Source: Mycobacterium gallinarum
Lineage (GTDB): Bacteria > Actinomycetota > Actinomycetes > Mycobacteriales > Mycobacteriaceae
Assembly: GCF_010726765.1 (NCBI RefSeq)
Contig: NZ_AP022601.1
Location: 4,526,001 to 4,590,000, forward strand
Length of the DNA stretch: 64,000 bases
Direction: 5' to 3'
This document shows positions 32,641-46,207 of the stretch, one piece after another (positions within the stretch are counted from its first letter, which is position 1; each line of letters begins with the position of its first letter). The notes beneath the pieces were generated by a model, which searched no databases, was not told the origin of the DNA, and was given only the letters and a program-made list of their open reading frames with translations. The translations under genes were made by a program, and so were the position numbers.

Positions 32641-33393
32641 ATGGAGCCGGTTTTCCGCATGCTCGAGATCGCCTGCTCAGCGGGCGTCGCGGTTTCCGGG
32701 AGCCGCATCACCTACCGCGGACTCGAGAACTACCCCAAGCACGGCGGTGCGGTTGTCGCCATCAACCACACCAGCTATATCGACTGGATGCCCGCCGCGC
32801 TGTCCGCCTACCAGGTGCGGCGCCGGCTGCGCTTCATGATCAAGTCGGAGATGCAGGAGGTGAAGGTCGTCAACTTCCTGATCAAGCACTCGGGCACCAT
32901 CCCTGTCGACCGCAAGGCCGGCGCCGGTGCTTACGCGGTCGCCGTCGAGCAGCTGCGGGCCGGCGAGCTCGTCGCCGTCTACCCGGAGGCCACCATCAGC
33001 CGCAGCTTCGAGCTGAAGGACTTCAAGAGCGGGGCTGCGCGCATGGCGGTGGAGGCTCAGGTACCGATCGTTCCGCTCATCGTCTGGGGTGCGCAGCGAC
33101 GCTGGACGAAAGGCCATCCGCGCAAGCTGGGCCGCGCCAAGATTCCGATGACCGTCGAGGTCGGTACGCCGATACCACCGGCGGAGACGATCGAGCTGAC
33201 CGACACCGCGATGCGCAACGCGATGACCGACCTCCTCCACCAGGTGCAGGAATCCTACGAACACCCGCCCGGGGCCTACTGGGTGCCGCGGCGGCTGGGC
33301 GGCTCGGCTCCCACGATGGAGGAAGCGAAGGCGTTGGACGAGGCCGAATTGGCCGAGCGCGCTCGTAAGCAGGCTGAGCGGCAGTCTCGGTGA
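32641..33393 (+). CDS. 1-acyl-glycerol-phosphate acyltransferase-like protein, copy 2
   Basis: A 250-residue PlsC-family protein, paralogue of the preceding gene, with AINHTSYIDW (H-X4-D) and AVYPEATISRSFELKDFKSGAARMA. Both copies share the tail motif YWVPRRLGGSAPT/FWVPHRLGGGAPT, absent from general PlsC enzymes, which suggests a special acceptor. M. tuberculosis has three tandem copies here; this window has two. The stop overlaps the start of the HAD gene (GTGA). Confidence 0.88.
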   Translation: MEPVFRMLEIACSAGVAVSGSRITYRGLENYPKHGGAVVAINHTSYIDWMPAALSAYQVRRRLRFMIKSEMQEVKVVNFLIKHSGTIPVDRKAGAGAYAVAVEQLRAGELVAVYPEATISRSFELKDFKSGAARMAVEAQVPIVPLIVWGAQRRWTKGHPRKLGRAKIPMTVEVGTPIPPAETIELTDTAMRNAMTDLLHQVQESYEHPPGAYWVPRRLGGSAPTMEEAKALDEAELAERARKQAERQSR

Positions 33394-34211
33394 CCCTGCC
33401 CCGCCTGGTTGCCTCCGATGTGGACGGCACGCTGCTCACCGATGACGACGTCGACGCCATCTCCGACCGCACTCGCGCCGCGGTCCTGGCGGCCGTGGAC
33501 TCAGGAACCCAGTTCGTGCTCGCGACGGGACGTCCGCCGCGCTGGATCTCACCGGTCGTCGATGCCCTGGGTTTTGCGCCGATGGCGGTGTGCGCCAACG
33601 GTGCGGTGATCTATGACCCGTCGACGGATCGCATCGTATCGGCGCGCACCCTGTCCGCTGACCTGCTCGGCGAGCTCGCCGAGATCGCGACGCGAGTCAT
33701 TCCCGGCGCCGGCCTGGCCGTCGAGCGGGTGGGCCGCAGTGCACACGACGCCGCCACCCCGCAGTTCGTCAGCTCGCCGGGTTACGAGCACGCGTGGCTG
33801 AACCCCGACAACACCGAGGTGTCGATCGACGACCTGCTGAGTGCGCCCGCGATCAAGCTGCTGATCCGCAAGGTGGGGGTGCGCAGTGCGGACATGGCCG
33901 AGGAGTTGGCGAAACATGTTGGTCTGCAAGGCGATATCACCTATTCGACCAACAACGGTCTGATCGAGATCATGCCGCTGGGTATCAGCAAGGCGACCGG
34001 AATCGCCGAGGTGGCAGAACCATTGGGCATCACGGCCGAAGAGGTGGTCACTTTCGGTGATATGCCCAACGATGTGCCGATGCTGGCATGGGCCGGGCTC
34101 GGGGTCGCGATGGGCAACGCGCATCCGGAGGCCCTCGCGGCGGCCGACGAGGTCACCGCGACGAACGCCGACGACGGGGTGGCGCGGGTGCTCGAGCGCT
34201 GGTGGTGGTGA
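33390..34211 (+). CDS. HAD-family (Cof-type) phosphatase, Rv3813c-like
   Basis: A 273-residue Cof-type HAD hydrolase. Motif I is ASDVDGTLLTDDD (nucleophile and acid Asp), motif II is VLATGRPPRW, the Lys is in GISKATGI, and motif IV is VTFGDMPNDVPMLAWAG. The cap domain lies between. Substrates of this subgroup are sugar phosphates or flavin precursors; none can be assigned. It is coupled to the acyltransferase operon and converges on the amidase gene with 1 nt between the stops. Confidence 0.9.
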   Translation: MTLPRLVASDVDGTLLTDDDVDAISDRTRAAVLAAVDSGTQFVLATGRPPRWISPVVDALGFAPMAVCANGAVIYDPSTDRIVSARTLSADLLGELAEIATRVIPGAGLAVERVGRSAHDAATPQFVSSPGYEHAWLNPDNTEVSIDDLLSAPAIKLLIRKVGVRSADMAEELAKHVGLQGDITYSTNNGLIEIMPLGISKATGIAEVAEPLGITAEEVVTFGDMPNDVPMLAWAGLGVAMGNAHPEALAAADEVTATNADDGVARVLERWWW

Positions 34212-34212
34212 C

Positions 34213-35841
34213 TCAGGCGGGGCTGATGGGCGGCGTGAACCGCTCCAGCTGAATCGGAGTCTTGGCGGTATCGGCCTTGGGCAGTTCGGTGGGTACGCCG
34301 TCGATGACGCGGGTGACGGTTCCGTTCTGGCGGTCGAAGTTCAGCGTGCCGTGCTGGAAGTTCTGCACGATCCACTGCGGCTCGTGGATTTCGCCGCTCG
34401 TCGGCAGGCCCAGGGCGCCGCGCTCGAAGCCGAGTGAGCCCCACGCCTTGTAGATCTCGCCGGTGACCGGTTCGGCTCCGCTGGTCGGCGACCAGTAGAT
34501 CGCGCCGCGCTCGAAGTTCGCGTACCGCGTCGGGCCCTCACCCGACGCCTCCGGTGACCGCGGTGCGCCGAGTGCACCGTTCGGGCCGCCCGTCGACTCC
34601 CAGCGCATGAAGATCGCACCGCCGCGCAGCGTGTCCGCGAGATCGGCCGGACCCGGGGGCCTGTTGAATCGTGCTGCGATGTCCCGGATCTGGCCCATCG
34701 CGGCATACGCAGCATTGCCCGGGCATTCGGTGATGCCGACATCGCGGTGGGTGAAGATCGTGGGCAGCCTCGGGGTGGCGCCGAACGGGAACTTGGAGAA
34801 CGAGCCGCCGGCAGAGGCGAGTATCACCGTGCCCTTGGGGTCGAGGTGATCGAGTCCGAGGCGCCATCCGAGCAGTCGGCCCGTGTTCTCCAACTGAACC
34901 TGTGTCGGCGCCGCCTGGTCGAAGTTGCCCAGCATCGCCACACCCCAGGTGTCGCGGTTGAAACCACCGGTGTGGGCGCCCTCGACGGGCTTGTCGATGC
35001 CGCCCGCGCGGCCTTCGAAGACCTGGCCGTACTTGTCGACCATCGCGTTGTAGGCGATGTCGCACCAGCCCAGCGTGCGGGTGTGGTACTCGTAGATCGA
35101 CCGGATGATGCCGGCCGAATCCGCTGGCGCGTAGTCGTTACTGCCTGCGGTGTGGTGGACGATTCCGGCTCGGATCCCTCTGTCGTACACAGGGTTTCCG
35201 CATCGCATTCCCTCGTCGGCGCCCCACCCCGCGCGGTTGATGATCTGTGGCGGCGATCCCGGCGCCGTGACCGCCGAGGGCCGCGGCAACGTATCCACCG
35301 GCGCCTCCGGTGGGCTGATCAGCACCGCGTTGATGTTCTGGGGCAACGGCTGCTCGACGTTGGCAGGCACGTAGCCCAGCTCGGGCCGATTGTCGGCGGG
35401 CTTGGGCGGCTTCGGCGCCTGCGCAGGCCGGGTGACCGCGATCTGCACTGTCGTCGTGCGGCCGACGAAGACCGGTTCGGTGCCGTCGGGGGCGCCCGGC
35501 GCCGGGGTGTCGGGTCCGAGGCCCTCCATGGCTTCCGCCTTGTACCAGGGGCCCCAGCTGCCGTCGGGCTTCTTGGCGCGGATCCGGGCCGACGTGCCGG
35601 CCAGGTCGCCCTTCTTTTCCGCGGTCAGCGCGACCAGTGAGAAGGGGGTGGCCTGGTGGATCTCGCGAATCGTCTCCCCGCCGCCGAGACCGGTCAGCGG
35701 CTGCTGGGCGAGCTGTGGGGCACGGGCTTGCGGGTCGTCATCGCCGACACCGGGGATGCCGTAGATCGCCATCGGAAGGACGACTGCCGTCGCCGCAACG
35801 GCGGTGAACAGCATCGACGGCAGCGGGCGGCGATACAGCAC
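34213..35841 (-). CDS. N-acetylmuramoyl-L-alanine amidase (PGRP) with LGFP repeats (Rv3811-like)
   Basis: A 542-residue exported protein. The signal or anchor helix is at about residues 9-30. A PGRP/amidase_2 domain covers about residues 200-380 with RAGWGADEGMRCGNPVYD, GIVHHTAGSNDYAP and the later IFTHRDVGITECPGN; the two His and the Cys of the zinc site are visible. LGFP repeats (ALGAPRSPE, ERGAIYWSPTSGAEPVTGEIYKAWGSLGFERGALGLPTSGE) follow, which are thought to attach proteins to the arabinogalactan layer. It should cleave peptide stems from peptidoglycan. TAACAT lies 6 nt before the GTG start (leaderless). Confidence 0.92.
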   Translation of the reverse strand: MLYRRPLPSMLFTAVAATAVVLPMAIYGIPGVGDDDPQARAPQLAQQPLTGLGGGETIREIHQATPFSLVALTAEKKGDLAGTSARIRAKKPDGSWGPWYKAEAMEGLGPDTPAPGAPDGTEPVFVGRTTTVQIAVTRPAQAPKPPKPADNRPELGYVPANVEQPLPQNINAVLISPPEAPVDTLPRPSAVTAPGSPPQIINRAGWGADEGMRCGNPVYDRGIRAGIVHHTAGSNDYAPADSAGIIRSIYEYHTRTLGWCDIAYNAMVDKYGQVFEGRAGGIDKPVEGAHTGGFNRDTWGVAMLGNFDQAAPTQVQLENTGRLLGWRLGLDHLDPKGTVILASAGGSFSKFPFGATPRLPTIFTHRDVGITECPGNAAYAAMGQIRDIAARFNRPPGPADLADTLRGGAIFMRWESTGGPNGALGAPRSPEASGEGPTRYANFERGAIYWSPTSGAEPVTGEIYKAWGSLGFERGALGLPTSGEIHEPQWIVQNFQHGTLNFDRQNGTVTRVIDGVPTELPKADTAKTPIQLERFTPPISPA

Positions 35842-35925
35842 GGACTGATGTTACGTATGTGTCAGTTGTTACCAATGATTCGACACGCGCCGGCGGGTAC
35901 CAAATCTGGCGCCGAATCCACACGC

Positions 35926-35968
35926 AACGGCACCGCAGAGCCCGGGGGAAGGCTTCTGCGGTGCCGTT
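35926..35968 (-). terminator. strong hairpin after erp
   Basis: A perfect 14-bp stem AACGGCACCGCAGA/TCTGCGGTGCCGTT (35926-35939 with 35955-35968), 13 nt after the erp stop on the minus strand. There is no T-run after it, the usual form of mycobacterial terminators. It separates erp from the PGRP gene transcribed in the same direction. Confidence 0.75.
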
Positions 35969-35980
35969 CGGTGACAGGTC

Positions 35981-36922
35981 TTAAGCGCCGGCGCCCGTCG
36001 AGGCTCCTGCCGCTGCGGCCGGGGCGGCCGGAGCCGCGGCCGCGGGGGCCGCACCTGCGACTGCCGGGGCACCCGCAGGCTTGACCGCCGACATGATCGC
36101 GGGCATCACCATGCCCTTGAGGAGGTCGATCGCCTGACCGGCGCCGAGCTGGTTGGCCATGCTCGACAGGTCGCCGATGATGCCGCTGCTGCCGCCGCCG
36201 GTGCTCGCCGGCATGGTCGCCAGCGACGGGTCGCCCAGGATCGGGTACATGCCCGCGCCGGGATCCAGCCCGATCGGCGCCGAGATCGGCACCTCGCCGG
36301 GGGCGGGCAGGGCGCTGGTCGCGAGCGGTGCCAGCGCCGGATCGGTGAGCGACGCGGCGGGCGTGGTCAGGCCGCCGGCGTCAGCCGTGGGACTGGTCAG
36401 ACCCGGGCTGGACAGCGACGGGCTTGTCAGTGCGGGGTTGGCCAGCGCCGGATCGGTCAACGACGGACCGGTCGCGGTGAGACCGGGGACGGTCGCGCTC
36501 GGGACATCAAGACCGGGTGTGGTCAGTCCCGGCGTGGTCAACCCCGGCGTGGTCAGCCCTGGCGTGGTCAGGCCCGGCGAGGTCAGGCCCGGTGTGGTGA
36601 GGCCGGGGGTGGTGAGCGCAGGCGAGGTCAGGCCCGGTGAGGTCAGCGTCGTCGGCGTGCTCGCGCCGGTACCCGTCAGCACACCCGTGGGCATGGGCGG
36701 CAGGTTGATGCCGAACTGCGAGAGACCCTGTGACAGCGCCGACATCAGTTCGTTGGGCAGGTCGGTGATCGTCGCGGCCTGGACGAACTCGCGCTTCTGG
36801 GGCTGCGGATCGATGCTCGCGGACAATTCGGATACGGCGACTACAGCGGCTGGACTCGCGACTGCCAGGGCGGCGACTGCGCTCATGGCTGTCGAGAGCC
36901 TGCGTCGACGTCGGTTCGGCAC
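35981..36922 (-). CDS. erp: exported repetitive protein Erp (PirG)
   Basis: A 313-residue surface protein. An arginine-rich N-terminus (VPNRRRRRLS) and signal helix (TAMSAVAALAVASPAAVVAVSEL) open it. The conserved N-domain is followed by a central tract of PGLTS/PGLTT-type pentapeptides and then an Ala/Pro/Gly-rich C-terminal domain with a hydrophobic stretch (AIDLLKGMVMPAIMSAV). This is the Erp plan; Erp contributes to surface integrity and virulence, and the repeats vary between species. GTG at 36922 has GAGGAG 6 nt before it; longer frames to 37165 are not needed. It is divergent from glf, as in M. tuberculosis. Confidence 0.93.
   Translation of the reverse strand: MPNRRRRRLSTAMSAVAALAVASPAAVVAVSELSASIDPQPQKREFVQAATITDLPNELMSALSQGLSQFGINLPPMPTGVLTGTGASTPTTLTSPGLTSPALTTPGLTTPGLTSPGLTTPGLTTPGLTTPGLTTPGLDVPSATVPGLTATGPSLTDPALANPALTSPSLSSPGLTSPTADAGGLTTPAASLTDPALAPLATSALPAPGEVPISAPIGLDPGAGMYPILGDPSLATMPASTGGGSSGIIGDLSSMANQLGAGQAIDLLKGMVMPAIMSAVKPAGAPAVAGAAPAAAAPAAPAAAAGASTGAGA
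36372..36652 (-). repeat. PGLTS-type repeat tract within erp
   Basis: About nineteen five-residue units, mainly PGLTT, PGLTS and degenerate PALTS/PSLTD forms. The central part (about 36500-36620) is nearly exact (TTPGLTTPGLTTPGL). The DNA repeats as 15-bp GTGGTCAGGCCCGGC-like units, which can change copy number by slippage. Confidence 0.85.
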
Positions 36923-37035
36923 GGAAGTCTCCTCAATATATGGACTACGTCTGGCTATGTGTTCGTACGCGTTCGACGGTACTGGTGTGACTAATGAGAC
37001 TGAAGTGACGATACGGAATTGTGAGCCAATCTTGA

Positions 37036-40224
<3,189 letters not shown>

Positions 40225-40232
<8 letters not shown>

Positions 40233-40746
40233 AGCCCCGCACGGCGAGGACGCCGTGTTGGTCGCCGTCCAGTCTGCGCTCGCCGATCGCCCCGGCGTGT
40301 TGACGGGCGCGCGTGCCCTGTCGCACTTCGGCGAGCACAGCATCGGGTGGCTCGCGGTCGCGGCGCTCGGCGCGCTGCTGCGGCCCGCGCGGCGAAAAGC
40401 ATTCCTGACCGCCGGGGTGGGCGCGTTCGGAGCCCACGCGGCCGCCGTGGTGATCAAGCGCGTCGTGCGGCGCGAACGGCCCGACCACCCGGCGATCGCC
40501 GTCAACGTGGGCACCCCGAGCCGGCTGAGTTTCCCTTCGGCGCACGCGACGTCAACCACCGCGGCGTCGATCCTGTTGGGGCGGGCCACCGGCCTGCCCT
40601 TGCCTGCGATCCTGGTGCCGCCAATGGCGTTGTCGCGGTTGGTGCTCGGTGTGCACTACCCGAGTGACGTGCTGACCGGCGTGGCGGTCGGCGCGGCCGT
40701 CGCGAAGGCGGTCACCATGGTCACAGAGCGGGCCGAAGGAGTCTGA
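40225..40746 (+). CDS. PAP2-type phosphatase, Rv3807c-like
   Basis: A 173-residue membrane phosphatase with the PAP2 motifs KRVVRRERPDH, PSAHATSTTAA and SRLVLGVHYPSDVLTG. The three conserved blocks supply Lys/Arg, His and the final Arg-His pair. Rv3807c is proposed to dephosphorylate decaprenylphosphoryl-5-phosphoribose, between UbiA and the DprE epimerase. ATG at 40225 overlaps glfT2 by 8 nt, and the stop overlaps the ubiA start by 1 nt, so the product is made together with them. Confidence 0.9.
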
Positions 40747-41708
40747 TGAGCATCTCGAGCGAGAGCAGTGCAGAGAGCACCCCGCAGGTGAATCACGAGC
40801 CGGTGCCCGAGAAGGGCCCACCGCGCAACCTCGTCACCGGGATCATCAAGGCACTTCGGCCGCGGCAGTGGGTCAAGAACGTCCTGGTGTTCGCCGCACC
40901 GGTGGCCGCACTGGGCGATGCGCGGTACGCCTACGACTACCGCGAAGTCCTGGTTCAGGTGCTGTTGGCGTTCGTGGTCTTCAGCCTCGCCGCGTCGTGC
41001 GTGTACCTCGTGAACGACGCGAGGGACGTCGAGGCCGATCGGGCGCACCCGACGAAGCGGTTCCGCCCCATCGCCGCAGGCGTCGTTCCGGAGTGGTTGG
41101 CCTACACCCTGGCGGTCGCGCTCGGTGTCGCCTCGCTGGCGATCTCCTGGCTGGTGACGCCGAACCTGGCGCTGGTGATCGCGATCTACATCGTCATTCA
41201 GCTGGCGTACTGCTTCGGCCTCAAGCACCAGCCCGTCATCGACATCTGCATCGTCTCCTCGGGCTTCTTGATCCGTGCCATCGCCGGTGGTGTCGCCGCG
41301 GATGTGCCGCTGTCGCAATGGTTCCTGCTGATGATGGCTTTCGGCTCGCTGTTCATGGCGGCGGGCAAGCGCTACGCCGAACTCCAGCTCGCCGAACGTA
41401 CCGGGGCCAAGATCCGCAAGTCGCTGGAGAGTTACACCAGTTCATACCTGCGCTTCGTGTGGACGTTGTCGGCGACGGCGCTGGTGTTGTGTTACGGCCT
41501 GTGGGCGTTCGAGCGCGACGACACCGGCGGCACGTCCTGGTTCGTGGTGTCGATGATCCCGTTCGTCATCGCGATTTTGCGGTACGCGGTCGACGTCGAC
41601 GGTGGCATGGCCGGCGAGCCCGAGGAGATCGCGTTGAAGGACCGGGTTCTGCAGCTGCTGGCCCTGGCGTGGATCGGAACCATCGGTGCCGCCATCTTCC
41701 TCAGTTGA
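40746..41708 (+). CDS. ubiA: decaprenylphosphoryl-5-phosphoribose synthase (UbiA)
   Basis: A 320-residue UbiA-family prenyltransferase with about nine helices. It transfers 5-phosphoribose from PRPP to decaprenyl phosphate, the first step to the arabinose donor DPA. The aspartate-rich motif VNDARDVEADRAHPTKRFRPIAAG is intact, and a second polar loop near GLKHQPVIDICIVSSGFLIRAIAGGVAADVPLS is present. A cytoplasmic N-terminal extension (residues 1-28) is rich in Ser and Glu. The orthologue is Rv3806c, where ethambutol-resistance mutations also occur. Confidence 0.95.
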   Translation: MSISSESSAESTPQVNHEPVPEKGPPRNLVTGIIKALRPRQWVKNVLVFAAPVAALGDARYAYDYREVLVQVLLAFVVFSLAASCVYLVNDARDVEADRAHPTKRFRPIAAGVVPEWLAYTLAVALGVASLAISWLVTPNLALVIAIYIVIQLAYCFGLKHQPVIDICIVSSGFLIRAIAGGVAADVPLSQWFLLMMAFGSLFMAAGKRYAELQLAERTGAKIRKSLESYTSSYLRFVWTLSATALVLCYGLWAFERDDTGGTSWFVVSMIPFVIAILRYAVDVDGGMAGEPEEIALKDRVLQLLALAWIGTIGAAIFLS

Positions 41709-41712
41709 CAAG

Positions 41713-43782
41713 GTGAGTTTCTCGGTCGCCGGCCGGAGCCGCTTCATGGACGGTCTCGGCGATCGCTTGTCGCGCGCGCCCGCCTTTCCCTACGACATCA
41801 CAGTGCGAATCAGTCTGTGGGCGAGCGTGATCGTCGTCGCGGCTCTGTTCGGTTGGGGTGCGTGGCAGCGGCGCTGGATCGCCGACGACGGCCTCATCGT
41901 TCTGCGGACCGTGCGAAACCTTCTGGCGGGCAACGGTCCGGTGTTCAACGCCGGCGAGCGTGTCGAGGCGAACACGTCGACGGTGTGGACCTATCTGATC
42001 TATGTCGCCGCGTGGGTCGGCGGGCCTGTCCAGCTGGAGTACGTGGCGCTGTACCTGGCGTTGGCGCTCAGTGTGTTGGGTGTCGTGTTCACCATGCTGG
42101 GCACCGCCCGGCTGTACGCGCCGAGCCTGCGAGGTCGACGCGCGTTGATGCTGCCCGCGGGTGCGCTGGTCTACATCGCTGTTCCGCCGGCCCGTGACTT
42201 CGCCACCTCGGGGCTGGAAAACGGTTTGGTGTTGGCATATCTCGGCCTGCTGTGGTGGATGATGGTGTGCTGGTCGCAGGGGCTGCGCGCACCCGGTCCG
42301 GCGAATGCGGCGCCGGTGTTCCGCGGCGGCCCACCGACCATTCGCAGACAGCCGGTCGGACCGGCGCCGGACGCACGCACGGTCAGCGGATTCTTCGACG
42401 GTGCACTGGCTTTCGTCGCAGGCATGAGCGTGCTGATTCGGCCCGAGTTGGCGTTGATCGGCGGGCTGGCTCTGGTGATGATGCTGATCGCCGCGCGCGA
42501 TTGGCGACGCCGAGGGCTGATCGTCCTCGCGGGCGGTCTGGTACCGGTCGCGTATGAGATCTTCCGAATGGGCTACTACGGCTTGATATTTCCCGGCACC
42601 GCACTGGCCAAGGACGCCTCCGGTTCCAAGTGGTCGCAGGGCTTCGTGTACCTGTCCAACTTCAACAGTCCCTACCTGCTGTGGGCGCCCGCCATCTTGC
42701 TGATCGGCTTGGCGGCCGTGGTGATGGTGACGCGCGGCCGCCCGTGGGGTATTCGTCATGCGACCGCCCCCGGCCAGGGATGGCTGGCTCGGACGGTGCA
42801 GAGCCCGCAGGCCGTGGTGGCTTTCATGCTCGTCAGCGGATTGTTGCAGGCGCTCTACTGGATCCGCCAGGGCGGCGATTTCATGCACGGTCGAGTCCTG
42901 TTGACCCCGTTGTTCTGTCTGCTCGCACCCATCGCGGTGATTCCGTTGGTGCTGCCTGATGGGCGCCGAATGGCCCGTGGCGCAGGCTATTTGTTCGTCG
43001 GAGCCACGAGCCTGCTGTGGGTGTCGATCGCCGGTTGGTCGCTGTGGGTGGCCAATTCGAGCGGAATGGGACCTGACGCGACCCGCGTGACCTACAGCGG
43101 CATCGTCGACGAACGTCGGTTCTACGCCCAGGCCACGGGCAACGCGCATCCGCTGACCGCAGCCGACTACCTCGATTATCCCCGCATGCGTGCGGTGATG
43201 ACCGCGATCGACAACACGCCCGACGGTGCCCTGCTGCTGCCGTCCGGCAACTACGACCAGTGGGATGTCGTGCCCGCCATCCCGCCGCCGCCGGACGCAC
43301 CACCGGACGTCAAGAATCGAACCGGCCCGCACACAGTGTTTTTCACCAATCTCGGCATGCTGGGCATGAACGTCGGACTCGATGTCCGGGTGATCGACCA
43401 GATCGGGCTTGCCAATCCGCTTGCCGCGCACACCGCGCGTCTGGAAGACGGCCGCATCGGTCACGACAAGAACCTGTTCCCGGACTGGGCGGTGGCCGAG
43501 GGTCCGTTCCTCAAGACCAGGCCCTTCATCCCGGCGTACCTCGACGAGGACTGGATCGCGCAGGCCGAGGCCGCGTTGGAGTGCCCGGCGACCGACGCGA
43601 TGCTCAACGCCATCAGGGGCGAGATGGGGCCGCGCCGGTTCCTGTCGAATCTGATGCATGCGTATTCGTTGACGCAGTATCGGATTGACCGAGTGCCGCT
43701 CTACGAGCTGCAGCGCTGCGGGCTCGAGGTGCCGGAGCCGACTCGCGACCCGTACACCGGCATGCCCGCCACCGGGCCATAG
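41713..43782 (+). CDS. aftB: arabinofuranosyltransferase AftB
   Basis: A 689-residue GT-C-type membrane enzyme that adds the terminal beta-1,2 arabinofuranose from DPA to arabinan. Membrane helices fill the first 420 residues; the extracytoplasmic Asp-Asp motif is RRWIADDGLIVLRTVRNLLAGNGPVFNAGERVEANTSTVW. The C-terminal part is a soluble periplasmic domain. A loop of about 45 residues (ANAAPVFRGGPPTIRRQPVGPAPD) after the sixth helix makes it longer than the 627-residue orthologue Rv3805c. The start is uncertain: GTG at 41713 is 4 nt from the ubiA stop, but ATG at 41746 has a better GGAG. Confidence 0.93.
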   Translation: MSFSVAGRSRFMDGLGDRLSRAPAFPYDITVRISLWASVIVVAALFGWGAWQRRWIADDGLIVLRTVRNLLAGNGPVFNAGERVEANTSTVWTYLIYVAAWVGGPVQLEYVALYLALALSVLGVVFTMLGTARLYAPSLRGRRALMLPAGALVYIAVPPARDFATSGLENGLVLAYLGLLWWMMVCWSQGLRAPGPANAAPVFRGGPPTIRRQPVGPAPDARTVSGFFDGALAFVAGMSVLIRPELALIGGLALVMMLIAARDWRRRGLIVLAGGLVPVAYEIFRMGYYGLIFPGTALAKDASGSKWSQGFVYLSNFNSPYLLWAPAILLIGLAAVVMVTRGRPWGIRHATAPGQGWLARTVQSPQAVVAFMLVSGLLQALYWIRQGGDFMHGRVLLTPLFCLLAPIAVIPLVLPDGRRMARGAGYLFVGATSLLWVSIAGWSLWVANSSGMGPDATRVTYSGIVDERRFYAQATGNAHPLTAADYLDYPRMRAVMTAIDNTPDGALLLPSGNYDQWDVVPAIPPPPDAPPDVKNRTGPHTVFFTNLGMLGMNVGLDVRVIDQIGLANPLAAHTARLEDGRIGHDKNLFPDWAVAEGPFLKTRPFIPAYLDEDWIAQAEAALECPATDAMLNAIRGEMGPRRFLSNLMHAYSLTQYRIDRVPLYELQRCGLEVPEPTRDPYTGMPATGP

Positions 43783-44859
<1,077 letters not shown>

Positions 44860-44906
44860 GGAGCGACCAGGGACGATACACGCCGAATAGAGGTACCACA
44901 GCAAGT

Positions 44907-44919
44907 TGTGGTTGACTGC
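44907..44919 (+). promoter_or_regulatory. 13-bp motif shared by fbpA and mpt51 leaders (copy 1)
   Basis: TGTGGTTGACTGC lies 70 nt before the fbpA start and again, unchanged, at 46166-46178, 30 nt before the mpt51 start. A TTGACT within it looks like a -35, but no good -10 follows at 17 bp in either copy. It may be a protein-binding site or a remnant of the gene duplication. Confidence 0.45.
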
Positions 44920-44985
44920 ACGAGCAACGCGGCGGGGTCCGTCGGACAAGTTCCGCGTGCGGCATACGACAGATGGGATAGATGA

Positions 44986-46074
<1,089 letters not shown>

Positions 46075-46106
46075 TTGACCGCTTCGTCGGAAACGACATG
46101 ACTGGC

Positions 46107-46132
46107 GGCGGCGATCCTTCGGGGTCGCCGCC
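46107..46132 (+). terminator. UUCG hairpin after fbpA
   Basis: An 11-bp stem GGCGGCGATCC/GGGTCGCCGCC with a UUCG tetraloop (46107-46132) lies 33 nt after the fbpA stop. It has one G-U pair and no T-run. It is a good candidate for a mycobacterial intrinsic terminator or an mRNA-stabilising hairpin. Confidence 0.7.
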
Positions 46133-46165
46133 GTCGGCCATTTCCGGGGCATCTCCTCGTGCAGG

Positions 46166-46178
46166 TGTGGTTGACTGC
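46166..46178 (+). promoter_or_regulatory. 13-bp motif shared by fbpA and mpt51 leaders (copy 2)
   Basis: A second exact TGTGGTTGACTGC, 30 nt before the mpt51 start. The identity continues as CNCG just after it in both copies. Confidence 0.45.
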
Positions 46179-46207
46179 TCGCGCGGGGACTGCGAGACGA
46201 ACGTGGA

